Assembly (NCBI GenBank): GCA_902477055.1
Contig: CABSFY010000039.1
Location: 1 to 19,056, forward strand
DNA: 19,056 nt
From: an uncultured Eubacteriales bacterium
Lineage (GTDB): Bacteria; Bacillota; Clostridia; Oscillospirales; Oscillospiraceae
Direction: 5' to 3'
Shown here: in pieces, positions 1 through 7,587 of the stretch
Numbering within the stretch: position 1 is the stretch's first letter
How the letters are laid out: every line of letters starts with the position of its first letter
Translations under genes and position numbers: made by a program
Notes under the pieces: generated by a model
Told to the model about the DNA's origin: nothing
Seen by the model: the letters and a program-made list of their open reading frames with translations, nothing else
Database searches by the model: none

Positions 1-1281
1 CTCGCCGCCATACCGGCGCCAATCGCCCGCGCCGGTGTGGCCGTCTGCATACAACAGGGTCGCGCGGCTGGTGCAGCGGAAGTCGGCACCGGGTTCTCGT
101 TCGCTGTGAATCTGCTCGGTGTCAAAGGCCTCCGCCGGGATCCGAACCGGCGGCCGCCGCAGCAGCGCGTTCACGATTTCGGGGTGGTATGTACTGTTGC
201 GGATGCACGCAAGCAGCCCGTCGAAGGCGGCCATGGCGGCGCTGCGGCTCGGCTGAGCGCCGCCGTCGAGATAGTCCAAAATTTTCCGCCAGCCGTCCGG
301 CTGCGCAAAGGTGACGGGCGAGTTGGGCGTTTCCATCTTTTTGTACGTCCAGAAGCACCAGCCGATGCCGAGCCGTTCGTACAGAGGAAAAACCGTCGTG
401 TACCATGCCGGATTGTTTTCGCCGCCCTCGCCCATCCAGAGCGGGACGTTCAGCCGCTTTGCGGCTTGCAGGAACGGCGCGAGGCTCTCCTCGTCCGGTG
501 CGCTCCAGTATTTGTGGAATTGCAGCAGGAGGTTGTCGGCGGCTTCCGCTCTTGTCATGCCGTCAAAGGCAGAAAAGTCCGTCGCCCAGTGCAGCCCCTC
601 CAGAATGATGAGATGCTTTGTATCGATTTCACGGATTGCCGCGATCAGGCGGCGGTACAGCGGCAGCAGCAGCGGCGCATACTGCCGGAAAATGTTCGGC
701 AGCGGCTCATTGAGCAGGTCATACCCGCCCACGGCGGACTCGTCCCGATAGCGCTGTGCCAGAAGCCGCCACATTTCGACCAGCGCGTCCTGATGCGCCG
801 CGTTTGTAAACAGCTCCGGCCGGTCGTGCTCGCTGTCGTCGATGTTCTGCCCCGTCTGCCCGCCCGGTGCGCCGTGCATATCGAGCATGACGTAAATGCC
901 GCGTCGCTTGCACCATGCGACGCAGGAATCGACAAGATGTAGCGCCGATGCACGGAAGGTGATTGCTCCGTCGGGTGCAGTCTTGAAAAGCAAACGAGAG
1001 TTGAGTGCGAGCCGCACGGAATTCATCCCCTGTGCGGCGATCCACGCAATGTCTGCCTCCGTGATATAGGACGCGAAATACTGCTCCCAGAACGATGCGG
1101 CATATTCCGCGCCGCATAGCTGCTCGATGAGCGCCTCGATTCTGCGCGGCCGGTCGCACTTGGTATAAAACCTCCACATATACCCCTCCGGCAGCAGCCA
1201 GCCGCCGAGGCCCATGCCGCGCAGGAGGAGCGGGTTATCCCCGCAATACAGTCTGCCGTTCTGTGCATGAAGAAATTCCAT
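1..1281 (-). CDS. GH5 glycoside hydrolase, cytoplasmic, 3' end cut by window
   Basis: The frame is open for 427 codons to the window edge with no stop, so the C-terminus is missing. The start ATG has an AAGGGGTGA ribosome site that overlaps the stop of the upstream permease. The protein begins without a signal peptide, so it should act in the cytoplasm on imported oligosaccharides. GH5 barrel features seen: RGMGLGGWLLPEG (21-33), YITEADIAWI (72-81), DMHGAPGG (134-141), the acid/base motif LLNEP with E192, and the nucleophile motif WMGEGG with E285. The RG.(N/G)LGGWL and HGAPGG signatures recall the exo-beta-1,3-glucanase branch of GH5, but subfamily and substrate are inferred. After about residue 390 the sequence leaves the barrel and may start a beta-sandwich module. 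It is the last visible gene of the transporter operon and a paralogue of the secreted GH5 in this window. Confidence 0.9.
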   Translation of the reverse strand, partial: MEFLHAQNGRLYCGDNPLLLRGMGLGGWLLPEGYMWRFYTKCDRPRRIEALIEQLCGAEYAASFWEQYFASYITEADIAWIAAQGMNSVRLALNSRLLFKTAPDGAITFRASALHLVDSCVAWCKRRGIYVMLDMHGAPGGQTGQNIDDSEHDRPELFTNAAHQDALVEMWRLLAQRYRDESAVGGYDLLNEPLPNIFRQYAPLLLPLYRRLIAAIREIDTKHLIILEGLHWATDFSAFDGMTRAEAADNLLLQFHKYWSAPDEESLAPFLQAAKRLNVPLWMGEGGENNPAWYTTVFPLYERLGIGWCFWTYKKMETPNSPVTFAQPDGWRKILDYLDGGAQPSRSAAMAAFDGLLACIRNSTYHPEIVNALLRRPPVRIPAEAFDTEQIHSEREPGADFRCTSRATLLYADGHTGAGDWRRYGGE

Positions 1282-1286
1282 TGCCG

Positions 1287-2117
1287 TCACCCCTTTACCG
1301 CGCCGTCCGAGATGCCCTTCAAAATACGCTTTTGGAAAAATGCATAGAAAACGATGACCGGAAGCGCTGCCAGAATCAGTGCACTTAAAATTGCCGTCCA
1401 GTCGCTGCTGTACTGCCCAAAGAGCGTATTGGTCGAAAGCAGCAGCGTATATTTCTTGTTGTCGGAGATCATGATGAGCGGCAGGAGAAAGTCGTTCCAG
1501 ATCCAAAGCACGTTGGTGATCGTAATGGTGGCAGTGATCGGCTTGAGCATTGGAAAGACGATCCTGAAAAACACCTGCAAGGAGCTGCAACCGTCGATGG
1601 CCGCGGCCTCCTCCAGCTCGATCGGAATGCTTTTCACAAAGCCGTGGTACAGAAAAATCGCCATGCTGACGCCCAAGCCCGCGTAAACAAACGAGAGACC
1701 GACGAGCGAGTTCGTGATTTTCGCTGCCTGCGCAACGCGGTAAAGCGGGATCATAATGGAGCTGAACGGGATCAGCATGGAGAAGATAAAGAGCTTCAGC
1801 AAAAAGCGGGACAGGCGCGTTTTGGTGCGGCAGAGCCTCCAGCCCGCCAGCGCCGAGAAGAGGATCATCAGCGACACGCTCAGGCCGCTCAGAAGCACCG
1901 TATTCACAAAGCTGCGTGCGTAGTGCATCTTCTCAAAGGTACGGGCGTAGTTTTCCAGACGCAGCGCCGTCGGCCAGCTCAGCACGTTGATGAGCAGCTC
2001 CTGATTGCTCTTAAAGGAATTCATCAGCGCCATCAGCAGCGGGAACAGCGTGAACAGCGCCGCGATGGAAAGCAGTGGATAGACGATGATATCCGAAAGG
2101 ATCCGTTTCTTTTTCAC
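1287..2117 (-). CDS. CUT1 sugar ABC transporter permease, MalG/UgpE type
   Basis: A 276-residue inner-membrane permease and one half of the translocation pore of a carbohydrate ABC importer. About six hydrophobic segments are visible, and the loop that docks to the ATPase carries the EAA motif (EEAAAIDGCSSLQVFF onward, 169-189). The N-terminus (MKKKRILSDIIVYPLLSIAALF) and length are normal for the MalG/UgpE family. It starts with GTG, and its GTGA start overlaps the stop of the preceding permease by 4 bases, which indicates translational coupling. The next gene, GH5, starts 5 bases after its stop. No ATPase is encoded in this locus. That is common for CUT1 systems, which borrow a shared MsiK/MsmK-type ATPase from elsewhere. 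The sugar specificity cannot be read from the permease. Confidence 0.93.
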   Translation of the reverse strand: MKKKRILSDIIVYPLLSIAALFTLFPLLMALMNSFKSNQELLINVLSWPTALRLENYARTFEKMHYARSFVNTVLLSGLSVSLMILFSALAGWRLCRTKTRLSRFLLKLFIFSMLIPFSSIMIPLYRVAQAAKITNSLVGLSFVYAGLGVSMAIFLYHGFVKSIPIELEEAAAIDGCSSLQVFFRIVFPMLKPITATITITNVLWIWNDFLLPLIMISDNKKYTLLLSTNTLFGQYSSDWTAILSALILAALPVIVFYAFFQKRILKGISDGAVKG

Positions 2118-2992
2118 AGCTCCTGCTCCCTTCTGCCGGTGATTTTCAACTGAATCGCGGTGACGATTAAAACAACAATAAATAACACCGTAGATTTTGC
2201 GGTGGCATAGCCGTAGCGAATGTTGCCGCGGAAGGCTTCCTCGTAGATGTTGATGGCGACAGACTGCGTGGCGCGTCCCGGCCCGCCGCCGGTCAGGGTA
2301 TAGATCACGTCAAACACCTGAAAGCCGGAGTTCAGCGACCAGAAAACACAGATGGTGACGGCGTGGGAGATCAGCGGGAATACGATTTTCCAGAAATTCT
2401 GCCACGCGCTTGCGCCGTCGATGGAGGCGGCTTCCTTGAGGTTTGCGGGAACGCCTTGCAGCGCAGCCATGTAAATAATCATCAAATAGCCGATCGCACC
2501 CCATGCCGCCACGATAATGATGGCAAGAAAGGAATACTTGGGGTCACCGATCCAGGAATGATCCAGAAAGCTCCAGCCCCAGTTGTCGGCAAGATAGTAC
2601 AGCACCTTCGTAAAAACAAACATCCACATATAGCCGCCGATGACCATGCTGATCATATTCGGCATATAGAACAGGGTGCGGAAAAGCCCTTTTCCCCGAC
2701 GGCGGCTCTCGATGGCAACGGCCAAGGTCAGTGCGACCACGTTGGCGACGATTACGATCACGATCACGTACTTGAACGTGAACCACATGGAATTCCAGAA
2801 GTAGCGATCGGTCAGAAGCTCCAGAAAATTCGACAGACCGACAAACTCGTAGGTCTTTTTCAGACCGTTCCAGTTTGTCAGGGAATAGTACATTCCGGAA
2901 ATTGCGGGAAATAGCTTAAAGGCAAAATAAACAACCAATGCCGGCAGACAATAGAGCAGCAGACTGAGATTTATTTTTTTCGTATTTTTCAT
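2114..2992 (-). CDS. CUT1 sugar ABC transporter permease, MalF/UgpA type
   Basis: A 292-residue permease of the MalF/UgpA type, partner of the adjacent MalG-type subunit. It has six predicted membrane spans, the typical early segment LLLYCLPALVVYFAFKLFP (11-29), and the EAA loop EAASIDGASAWQNFWKIVFP (187-206). TLTGGGPGRATQ near the end is the usual conserved loop of this family. The ATG is preceded by AAGGAGG, which sits directly after the T-run of an intercistronic terminator. Ribosome binding and terminator read-through are therefore closely juxtaposed. Translation is coupled to the next permease by a 4-base overlap. The imported sugar is unknown; the neighbouring GH5 enzymes suggest beta-glucan-type oligosaccharides. 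Confidence 0.94.
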   Translation of the reverse strand: MKNTKKINLSLLLYCLPALVVYFAFKLFPAISGMYYSLTNWNGLKKTYEFVGLSNFLELLTDRYFWNSMWFTFKYVIVIVIVANVVALTLAVAIESRRRGKGLFRTLFYMPNMISMVIGGYMWMFVFTKVLYYLADNWGWSFLDHSWIGDPKYSFLAIIIVAAWGAIGYLMIIYMAALQGVPANLKEAASIDGASAWQNFWKIVFPLISHAVTICVFWSLNSGFQVFDVIYTLTGGGPGRATQSVAINIYEEAFRGNIRYGYATAKSTVLFIVVLIVTAIQLKITGRREQEL

Positions 2993-3007
2993 TGTGCCGC
3001 CTCCTTG

Positions 3008-3036
3008 AAAAAAGAGGGCAGGTGAAACCTGCCCTC
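3008..3036 (-). terminator. Intercistronic terminator/attenuator between binding protein and permease genes
   Basis: Read on the minus strand this is a 9-bp perfect stem GAGGGCAGG / CCTGCCCTC with a 5-nt loop followed at once by six Ts, a textbook intrinsic terminator. It lies between the binding-protein stop and the permease ribosome site inside what is otherwise one operon. The inferred role is partial termination, giving more binding protein than permease, and 3'-end protection of the upstream message. Confidence 0.85.
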
Positions 3037-3051
3037 GGTAAAGAACAATGC

Positions 3052-4365
3052 TTAGTTCTGGGCGTTTGCAGCTTGGAATGCGGCGTCCAGACGTTCTACG
3101 ATTTCGTCAACCGTTACGGTACCGACGTAGTATTCCTGCAGCAGGCGGCCTTGCTCGTCGGTGACGGCGGAGGGGATCACCAGATCCTGATAGGCGCGGC
3201 CGGCGGCAACGTAAGCGGAGGCATCGGCGACCCAGGAATAGGCCTCATAGTTATGGCAGGTCGCCAGCGGGTTAAACGAGCAGGACTGGAACAGCGCAGA
3301 GGAATCCTTCTCATCGAGCACGTAGTTGGCAAATTTCAGCGCCAGATCCAGCTCCTTGCTGTCAGGATGGACGGCAAGCGTCGTGGAGGTGGAGAGATTT
3401 ACGCGGGTGCAGTTGGGATCGTCGTTGATCGGCAGCGCGAAAACGCCGAGCTGCATCTCCGGATTGGTGGTCATGATGGTGTTGGACGCCCAAGTGCCCT
3501 GAACGAACATCGCGGCCTTACCCATCGCAAAGTCGGCAGCGCCGGCCTCTGAGCCTTCCTCCATTGCGCGGTCCGTGCCGTTTGTCATAATCAGATCAAT
3601 GACGTCAAAAATCTCACGAACCTCATCGTAGGAGCCTTCATTCTTGTACATCCGCTCCAGCCAATCCGGCAGCTTGCCGGAAACGATATCGCCCAGCGTC
3701 AGAGCCGTCATGAGCTGCGGGACCCACTGCTCCTGGAAGGCCAGCATGAAGGGCGTGTAGCCCTTTTCCTTCAGCGTTTCGCAGATCGCCGTCAAATCGG
3801 CCAGTGTGTCGGGCGCTTCCAGACCGCACTCTTCAAAGATTGCCTTGTTGTACAGAACGCCCCAGGCCTGACTCTCAATCGGCACGGCCAGCAGCTTGCC
3901 GTCCACGGAGACCGTGGCCTTGACATTCTCATAGATCACGTCTGCGAGCGGCTCACCGGACAGGTCATACAGATAGCCGGCATCGTTGTAGGTGCCGATG
4001 TTGTTGCAGTGCAGGGTGTACAAATCGGGCGCGTCGCCGCCGCTCAGCCGCGCCTGCAGGACGCTCTCGTACTGATCGGAGCTGGGCATTTCCAGGTTTA
4101 CCTTGACCTTGATGTTTTCCTCAGCCAGCATTTTGGCCTCGAACTGCTTTGCGTAGGTTTCCCACTGCTCCATAAACTGCGGGAAGCTCATCATGATGTT
4201 CAGCTCTGCCTCGCGCGGTTCGTCCGTCGTTGCGCCGGAGTCGGATACGGGGGCTTTGGTCTCGTCAGATGCGGGGGGAGTGGGCTCCTGTGTTCCGCCG
4301 CCGGCACAGGCGGCAAGGGAAAACAGCAGGCAGACAGCCAGAAGAATTGCGATGATTTTTTTCAT
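3052..4365 (-). CDS. Sugar-binding lipoprotein of a CUT1 ABC transporter (SBP family 1)
   Basis: A 437-residue extracellular solute-binding protein. Its lipoprotein signal ends in the lipobox LAAC, with the lipidated cysteine at position 20, so it is anchored on the outer face of the membrane. A short acidic/proline linker (about 22-50) precedes the mature fold. Family 1 (MalE/UgpB-like) traits include LNIMMSFPQFMEQWE near the start, KVNLEMPSSDQYESVLQARLSGGDAPDLYTLH, and GKAAMFVQGTWA in the second lobe. Length is normal for the family. The ribosome site AGGAGGG is 6 bases before ATG. The gene follows the response regulator after an 81-bp gap containing an inverted repeat and precedes a terminator and the two permeases. 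The ligand is probably an oligosaccharide released by the secreted GH5; this is inference. Confidence 0.94.
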   Translation of the reverse strand: MKKIIAILLAVCLLFSLAACAGGGTQEPTPPASDETKAPVSDSGATTDEPREAELNIMMSFPQFMEQWETYAKQFEAKMLAEENIKVKVNLEMPSSDQYESVLQARLSGGDAPDLYTLHCNNIGTYNDAGYLYDLSGEPLADVIYENVKATVSVDGKLLAVPIESQAWGVLYNKAIFEECGLEAPDTLADLTAICETLKEKGYTPFMLAFQEQWVPQLMTALTLGDIVSGKLPDWLERMYKNEGSYDEVREIFDVIDLIMTNGTDRAMEEGSEAGAADFAMGKAAMFVQGTWASNTIMTTNPEMQLGVFALPINDDPNCTRVNLSTSTTLAVHPDSKELDLALKFANYVLDEKDSSALFQSCSFNPLATCHNYEAYSWVADASAYVAAGRAYQDLVIPSAVTDEQGRLLQEYYVGTVTVDEIVERLDAAFQAANAQN

Positions 4366-4390
4366 TTTTGACCCTCCTGTTTGATTATTT

Positions 4391-4424
4391 TTGGTGGTTT
4401 TGCTGTAATTAACTATACCACCAA
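4391..4424. promoter_or_regulatory. Inverted repeat upstream of the transporter operon (possible operator)
   Basis: Perfect 8-bp arms TTGGTGGT and ACCACCAA are separated by 18 bases in the gap between the response-regulator stop and the binding-protein start. On the minus strand the sequence TATAGT lies just after the first arm and could serve as a weak -10, but no good -35 was found. A factor-dependent promoter, possibly using the adjacent AraC-type regulator, would fit. It could also be an RNA stem, but it has no T-run for termination. Confidence 0.45.
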
Positions 4425-4446
4425 TCTAGGAAAATAGCATTTTCAA

Positions 4447-5556
4447 CTAAGGAGTTGTTGCATTGTCAATTTTTAATCCGTCGCGGACTTCTCCCGGCGT
4501 TTTGCCATAATATTTCTTGAAGGTTTTGTAGAAATGTGCCAAATCGTAATAGCCGACCATAGCCCCCGCCTCCTTGATGGGCGCACGGTAGCGCGTAATG
4601 AGCTCATATGCCCGCTCCATGCGCAGAGAGGTTACGTATTCGGTGAAGCTCTCGCCGCGGTGTGCCTTGAAGGCCTTGCTTAAGTACTCCTTCGTCACAT
4701 GGAACGCGTCCGCCGTCCGCTCCAGCGTGAGGCCGGTCGTATAGTTTTTCTGCACATATTTGCAGACGGCCTCGATATCCAGCCGCAGCCGGCTCTGACG
4801 GTGCTGCTCCACGGCGCGCACGGTGCCGAGATACAGCGTTTCCAGAAAGCTCCGCAGCTCTCCGACGGTATTTTCGCGACGGAACACAAACACCGGCTCC
4901 GCCGCGCCGAAGGCTTCGCTTTTGGGCAGACCCACCGATTCAATGTAGAGCTGCAGCGGGTAGAGCATGGAATAATACACGCCGATCATGACCGGTATCG
5001 CGGGCTTTTCTCCCTCGTGCGCCAGAAGCACGGCTTGCAGCTCCCCGAACTGCTGTGAAATGATGCCGCAATTTCCCACCTGCAGCGCCGCCTCCAACCG
5101 CTTGCGAATGGTGCCGTAGCGATCCTCCCAGCCGTCTGCGAAAAAGCCTGCCTGCATGACCGGCTTTGCGACCTCCTGGCGGTCGAGTGCTTCAATGCAG
5201 CGCAGAAGCTGCTGGTGCAGTTCCTGTGCCTTGACGGGCTTGAGCAGATAGTCCGTGACCCCCAGCTTTAACGCACTGCGCACATAGGCAAAGTCGTCGT
5301 AGCCGCTGACAATCAGGATCGGGACGTTGTAGTTTTCCGCTCGCAGCTGCTGCACCAGCTCAATGCCGCCGATGCGCGGCATCCGGACATCGGTAATGAT
5401 AATATCGGGCAGCAGCTTGTGGATCAGCTCCAGCCCGACCTCGCCGTCTGCCGCCTCGCCGACCACGGCAAGCCCCAGCTGCTCCCACTGCCCCAGCTTT
5501 AAAATCACCCCGCGCGTCCACGGCTCATCGTCAATAATGACAACCTTTCGTATCAT
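4447..5556 (-). CDS. Response regulator, receiver + AraC-type DNA-binding domain (YesN-like)
   Basis: A 369-residue transcription factor. The N-terminal receiver domain (1-120) has the acidic pair D9/D10, phospho-acceptor D56 in ITDVRMP, S84 in VSGYDD and K106 in LLKPVK. A middle linker of about 130 residues without recognisable motifs follows. The C-terminal AraC/XylS double helix-turn-helix lies around 265-365 (LTLERTADAFHVTKEYLSKAF, then YYDLAHFYKTFKKYYGKTPGE). This is the arrangement of YesN-type regulators. Its start overlaps the kinase stop by ATGA, so the two are co-translated. It most likely activates the sugar transporter and GH5 genes around it in response to an extracellular glycan; targets are inferred from position. 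Confidence 0.93.
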   Translation of the reverse strand: MIRKVVIIDDEPWTRGVILKLGQWEQLGLAVVGEAADGEVGLELIHKLLPDIIITDVRMPRIGGIELVQQLRAENYNVPILIVSGYDDFAYVRSALKLGVTDYLLKPVKAQELHQQLLRCIEALDRQEVAKPVMQAGFFADGWEDRYGTIRKRLEAALQVGNCGIISQQFGELQAVLLAHEGEKPAIPVMIGVYYSMLYPLQLYIESVGLPKSEAFGAAEPVFVFRRENTVGELRSFLETLYLGTVRAVEQHRQSRLRLDIEAVCKYVQKNYTTGLTLERTADAFHVTKEYLSKAFKAHRGESFTEYVTSLRMERAYELITRYRAPIKEAGAMVGYYDLAHFYKTFKKYYGKTPGEVRDGLKIDNATTP

Positions 5557-7319
5557 TCGCCGACCTCTCCTTCCCGTACCGCGGGCATCAAAACCCGAAT
5601 TGTCGTTCCGGCCTCCGGCGAGCTGGTGATGGTAACGCCGTGCCGTTCGTTTTGGCTGCGCAGCCGGATTCTTGCGTGGACGTTCGTCAGACCGATATGC
5701 GATCCGGATTTCAGCACCTGCGCCGTGTCCTGCTGAATCTTTTTCCGCAGCTCGTCCAGCCGTTCCTTTTCAAAGCCGACGCCGTTGTCCTTCACCAGAA
5801 TGAGCAAATCGCCGTCCTGTGTGAGGCTGCTTTCGATTTCCAGCAGCCACGGCCCCTCCTTTTCCGGCAGACCGTGCTCAAAGCTGTTTTCCGCCAGCGG
5901 CTGCAGGATCAGCTTCGGAATCAGACATTTCTGCGTTTCCGGTGCGATGCTTAACTTCAGGTGTACCCTGCCGCCGAATCGCTCGTTTTGTATCATGACA
6001 TAGCTTTGAAGGTATGTAATTTCCTCCTCCAGAACAATCATTTCCTTCGAGAAGTTCAGACAGTAGCGCATAATATCGCTGAGCGCCAATGTAATGGAAT
6101 AAATTTCCGGCGCGTCCTTTTCCAGCGCCATCCCACCAATGACCTGTAAAGTGTTGTACATAAAATGCGGATTGATTTGCGCCTGAAGCGCCCGCAGCTG
6201 CGCGTTGCGTTTTTCGATTTTCGCCTGATACTGCTGCGCAATCAGCTCCTTGTTGCGGGTAATCATATGGTTGAAGCTGTCCTGCAGGATACCGATCTCG
6301 TCCTCGCGGCTTTCTAAAACGCTGCCGGAGTATTCGCTCAGCGTGAGATTCTTCATCTCGGACGAGAGCTTGCGAATCGGGCGGCTGACCGCCTTGGAGT
6401 AGACCACTGAGCAGATGATGCTGGCGATTACCGCGATGACCGCGACGAGAATACAGCTTGCGACCGTGGGGTACAGCGCGTCCACGATGGTCTTGTTCGG
6501 AACGATCAGCAATACCTGCATTTTCCCGTTATCGACGCTGCGGTAGAACCAGAACTGGTCGTGATAGGAGCCTTCCTTCCGCTCGCCCGAGGCAAGCTCA
6601 CTGCGAACGGCCTCAACCGTTTCCGCGTCCATGTCCCAAGTTGTGCCGTAGTCCGCCTCCAAAAGCTCATTCTGGTCGTTGAAAACAAGAATGGTTTCCT
6701 CCGGGACGGTTTTGATTTCGTCCAGCACATTTTGCAGCTGGTATGGCCGAAATCTTGCGACAACGACGGCGATCGGCTGCTTATCGTCAAACCGATGGAT
6801 CTGATGAATGGCCAGCAGCTCATTTTCCTCCCGCAGGAATACGAGATTGCTCTGCAAACCGGCATCCCGCGCGAACCATCGGTCGAGCCGGTCGCCCCGA
6901 ACGTCCAAATGTGCGCCGGAGCGCGCGGCAATCAGGACGGAATCGTCGGAAAGATTGTGAATTTCAATGGAATTGATGCGGCTGTCCAGACTGATGAGCG
7001 TGTTCATCAGCGTAATGATTCGCCATTGCGCGGCGTAGTTGGGCGGTTCGCCCTTGACGCACCATTGATAAATGTCATTTTTGACCGCCTTATCGACCTC
7101 AAAATCGTAAAAGCGGTCCAGTATGGTGCTCACATCCAGCGACAGCCGATCCTGTAGCCAGCCGCTGCTCATGCGATGGTCGTAGATCAGCTGGTCCCGC
7201 ATGGTCCGATAAGAGATCGTCGTCGCCACCGCCGCGACCAGAATGATCGGCAGCAGAGTAAACACAAGCATGGAGATCAGGATTTTCTTGCGGATGGAAA
7301 TGTTCTTAAACTGTTTCAT
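5553..7319 (-). CDS. Sensor histidine kinase, YesM-like
   Basis: A 588-residue membrane kinase of the His_kinase/HATPase class that pairs with AraC-type regulators. Features seen: TM1 (about 12-34), an extracellular sensor region (35-280), TM2 (about 283-307), a HAMP linker (308-360), the phospho-acceptor H385 in the motif QINPHFMYNTLQ, the N-box LILQPLAENSFEHG (N478), the G1 box DNGVGFE (511-517) and the G2 region HIGLTNVHARI. All catalytic boxes look intact. The start ATG has a GAGGA site. It is transcribed divergently from the secreted GH5 gene. The external domain is large enough for a Cache-like ligand pocket or a contact with the binding protein, but the signal cannot be named. Confidence 0.93.
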   Translation of the reverse strand: MKQFKNISIRKKILISMLVFTLLPIILVAAVATTISYRTMRDQLIYDHRMSSGWLQDRLSLDVSTILDRFYDFEVDKAVKNDIYQWCVKGEPPNYAAQWRIITLMNTLISLDSRINSIEIHNLSDDSVLIAARSGAHLDVRGDRLDRWFARDAGLQSNLVFLREENELLAIHQIHRFDDKQPIAVVVARFRPYQLQNVLDEIKTVPEETILVFNDQNELLEADYGTTWDMDAETVEAVRSELASGERKEGSYHDQFWFYRSVDNGKMQVLLIVPNKTIVDALYPTVASCILVAVIAVIASIICSVVYSKAVSRPIRKLSSEMKNLTLSEYSGSVLESREDEIGILQDSFNHMITRNKELIAQQYQAKIEKRNAQLRALQAQINPHFMYNTLQVIGGMALEKDAPEIYSITLALSDIMRYCLNFSKEMIVLEEEITYLQSYVMIQNERFGGRVHLKLSIAPETQKCLIPKLILQPLAENSFEHGLPEKEGPWLLEIESSLTQDGDLLILVKDNGVGFEKERLDELRKKIQQDTAQVLKSGSHIGLTNVHARIRLRSQNERHGVTITSSPEAGTTIRVLMPAVREGEVGE

Positions 7320-7357
7320 TGCACAAATCCTCGCTGCAGTTCGGTTTGGATATGTAC

Positions 7358-7387
7358 ATTATATCATAAAATCCTACCACACTACCA
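7358..7387 (-). promoter_or_regulatory. Extended -10 promoter of the kinase gene with direct repeats at -35
   Basis: On the minus strand TGATATAAT (7358-7366) is an extended -10 element with a perfect TATAAT. There is no consensus -35. Instead two copies of TGGTAG lie 8 bases apart (7374-7379 and 7382-7387), and the upstream copy covers the -35 position. This layout suits activator-assisted transcription, possibly autoregulation by the AraC-type response regulator. That link is inference. Confidence 0.6.
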
Positions 7388-7414
7388 GCGATTGCTTGTG
7401 CATTTTTGCTGCGC

Positions 7415-7439
7415 CATTGTAAATTTTTGCACTACAATG
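7415..7439. promoter_or_regulatory. Inverted repeat CATTGTA-N11-TACAATG in the divergent intergenic region
   Basis: A 7-bp perfect inverted repeat with an 11-base spacer, placed between the divergent kinase and secreted GH5 genes. It could be a binding site for a dimeric regulator serving either promoter. It has no T-run, so it is not a terminator. Short palindromes also arise by chance in AT-rich DNA, so confidence is low. Confidence 0.35.
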
Positions 7440-7451
7440 TTCATCCGGCCT

Positions 7452-7488
7452 AAAATCATCCGGCTGTTTTTTGAGCCGAGATGATTTT
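7452..7488. promoter_or_regulatory. Near-perfect inverted repeat next to the secreted GH5 promoter
   Basis: Left arm AAAATCATCCGGCT pairs with right arm AGCCGAGATGATTTT across an 8-base loop, with one extra base in the right arm. The right arm ends on the first bases of the GH5 -35 hexamer, so a protein bound here would overlap the promoter. Just upstream, the left-arm core ATCCGGC recurs as a direct repeat. No T-run follows on either strand, which argues for an operator rather than a terminator. Confidence 0.5.
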
Positions 7489-7517
7489 GACAAGACAGAA
7501 GGATAAAATGATACAAT
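7487..7517 (+). promoter_or_regulatory. Candidate promoter of the secreted GH5 gene
   Basis: A perfect TTGACA -35 is followed by TACAAT with a 19-base spacer, longer than the preferred 17. A TAAAAT at 7504-7509 is too close to the -35. The non-optimal spacing would fit a promoter that needs help from an activator. The leader to the ATG would be about 65 bases. Confidence 0.5.
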
Positions 7518-7587
7518 GACTTTTCAACGGGAACTGATATACTGGAGCTGTCCACGTCAGAATTCACAGCTTGAAAGGAGTATTGCC

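Noticed and set aside
37..942. Plus-strand 301-codon open frame opposite the partial GH5 gene
   Set aside because: It is antisense to an intact GH5 frame with both catalytic motifs, has no good ribosome site, and its translation is rich in Arg/Gln/Val with no recognisable fold.
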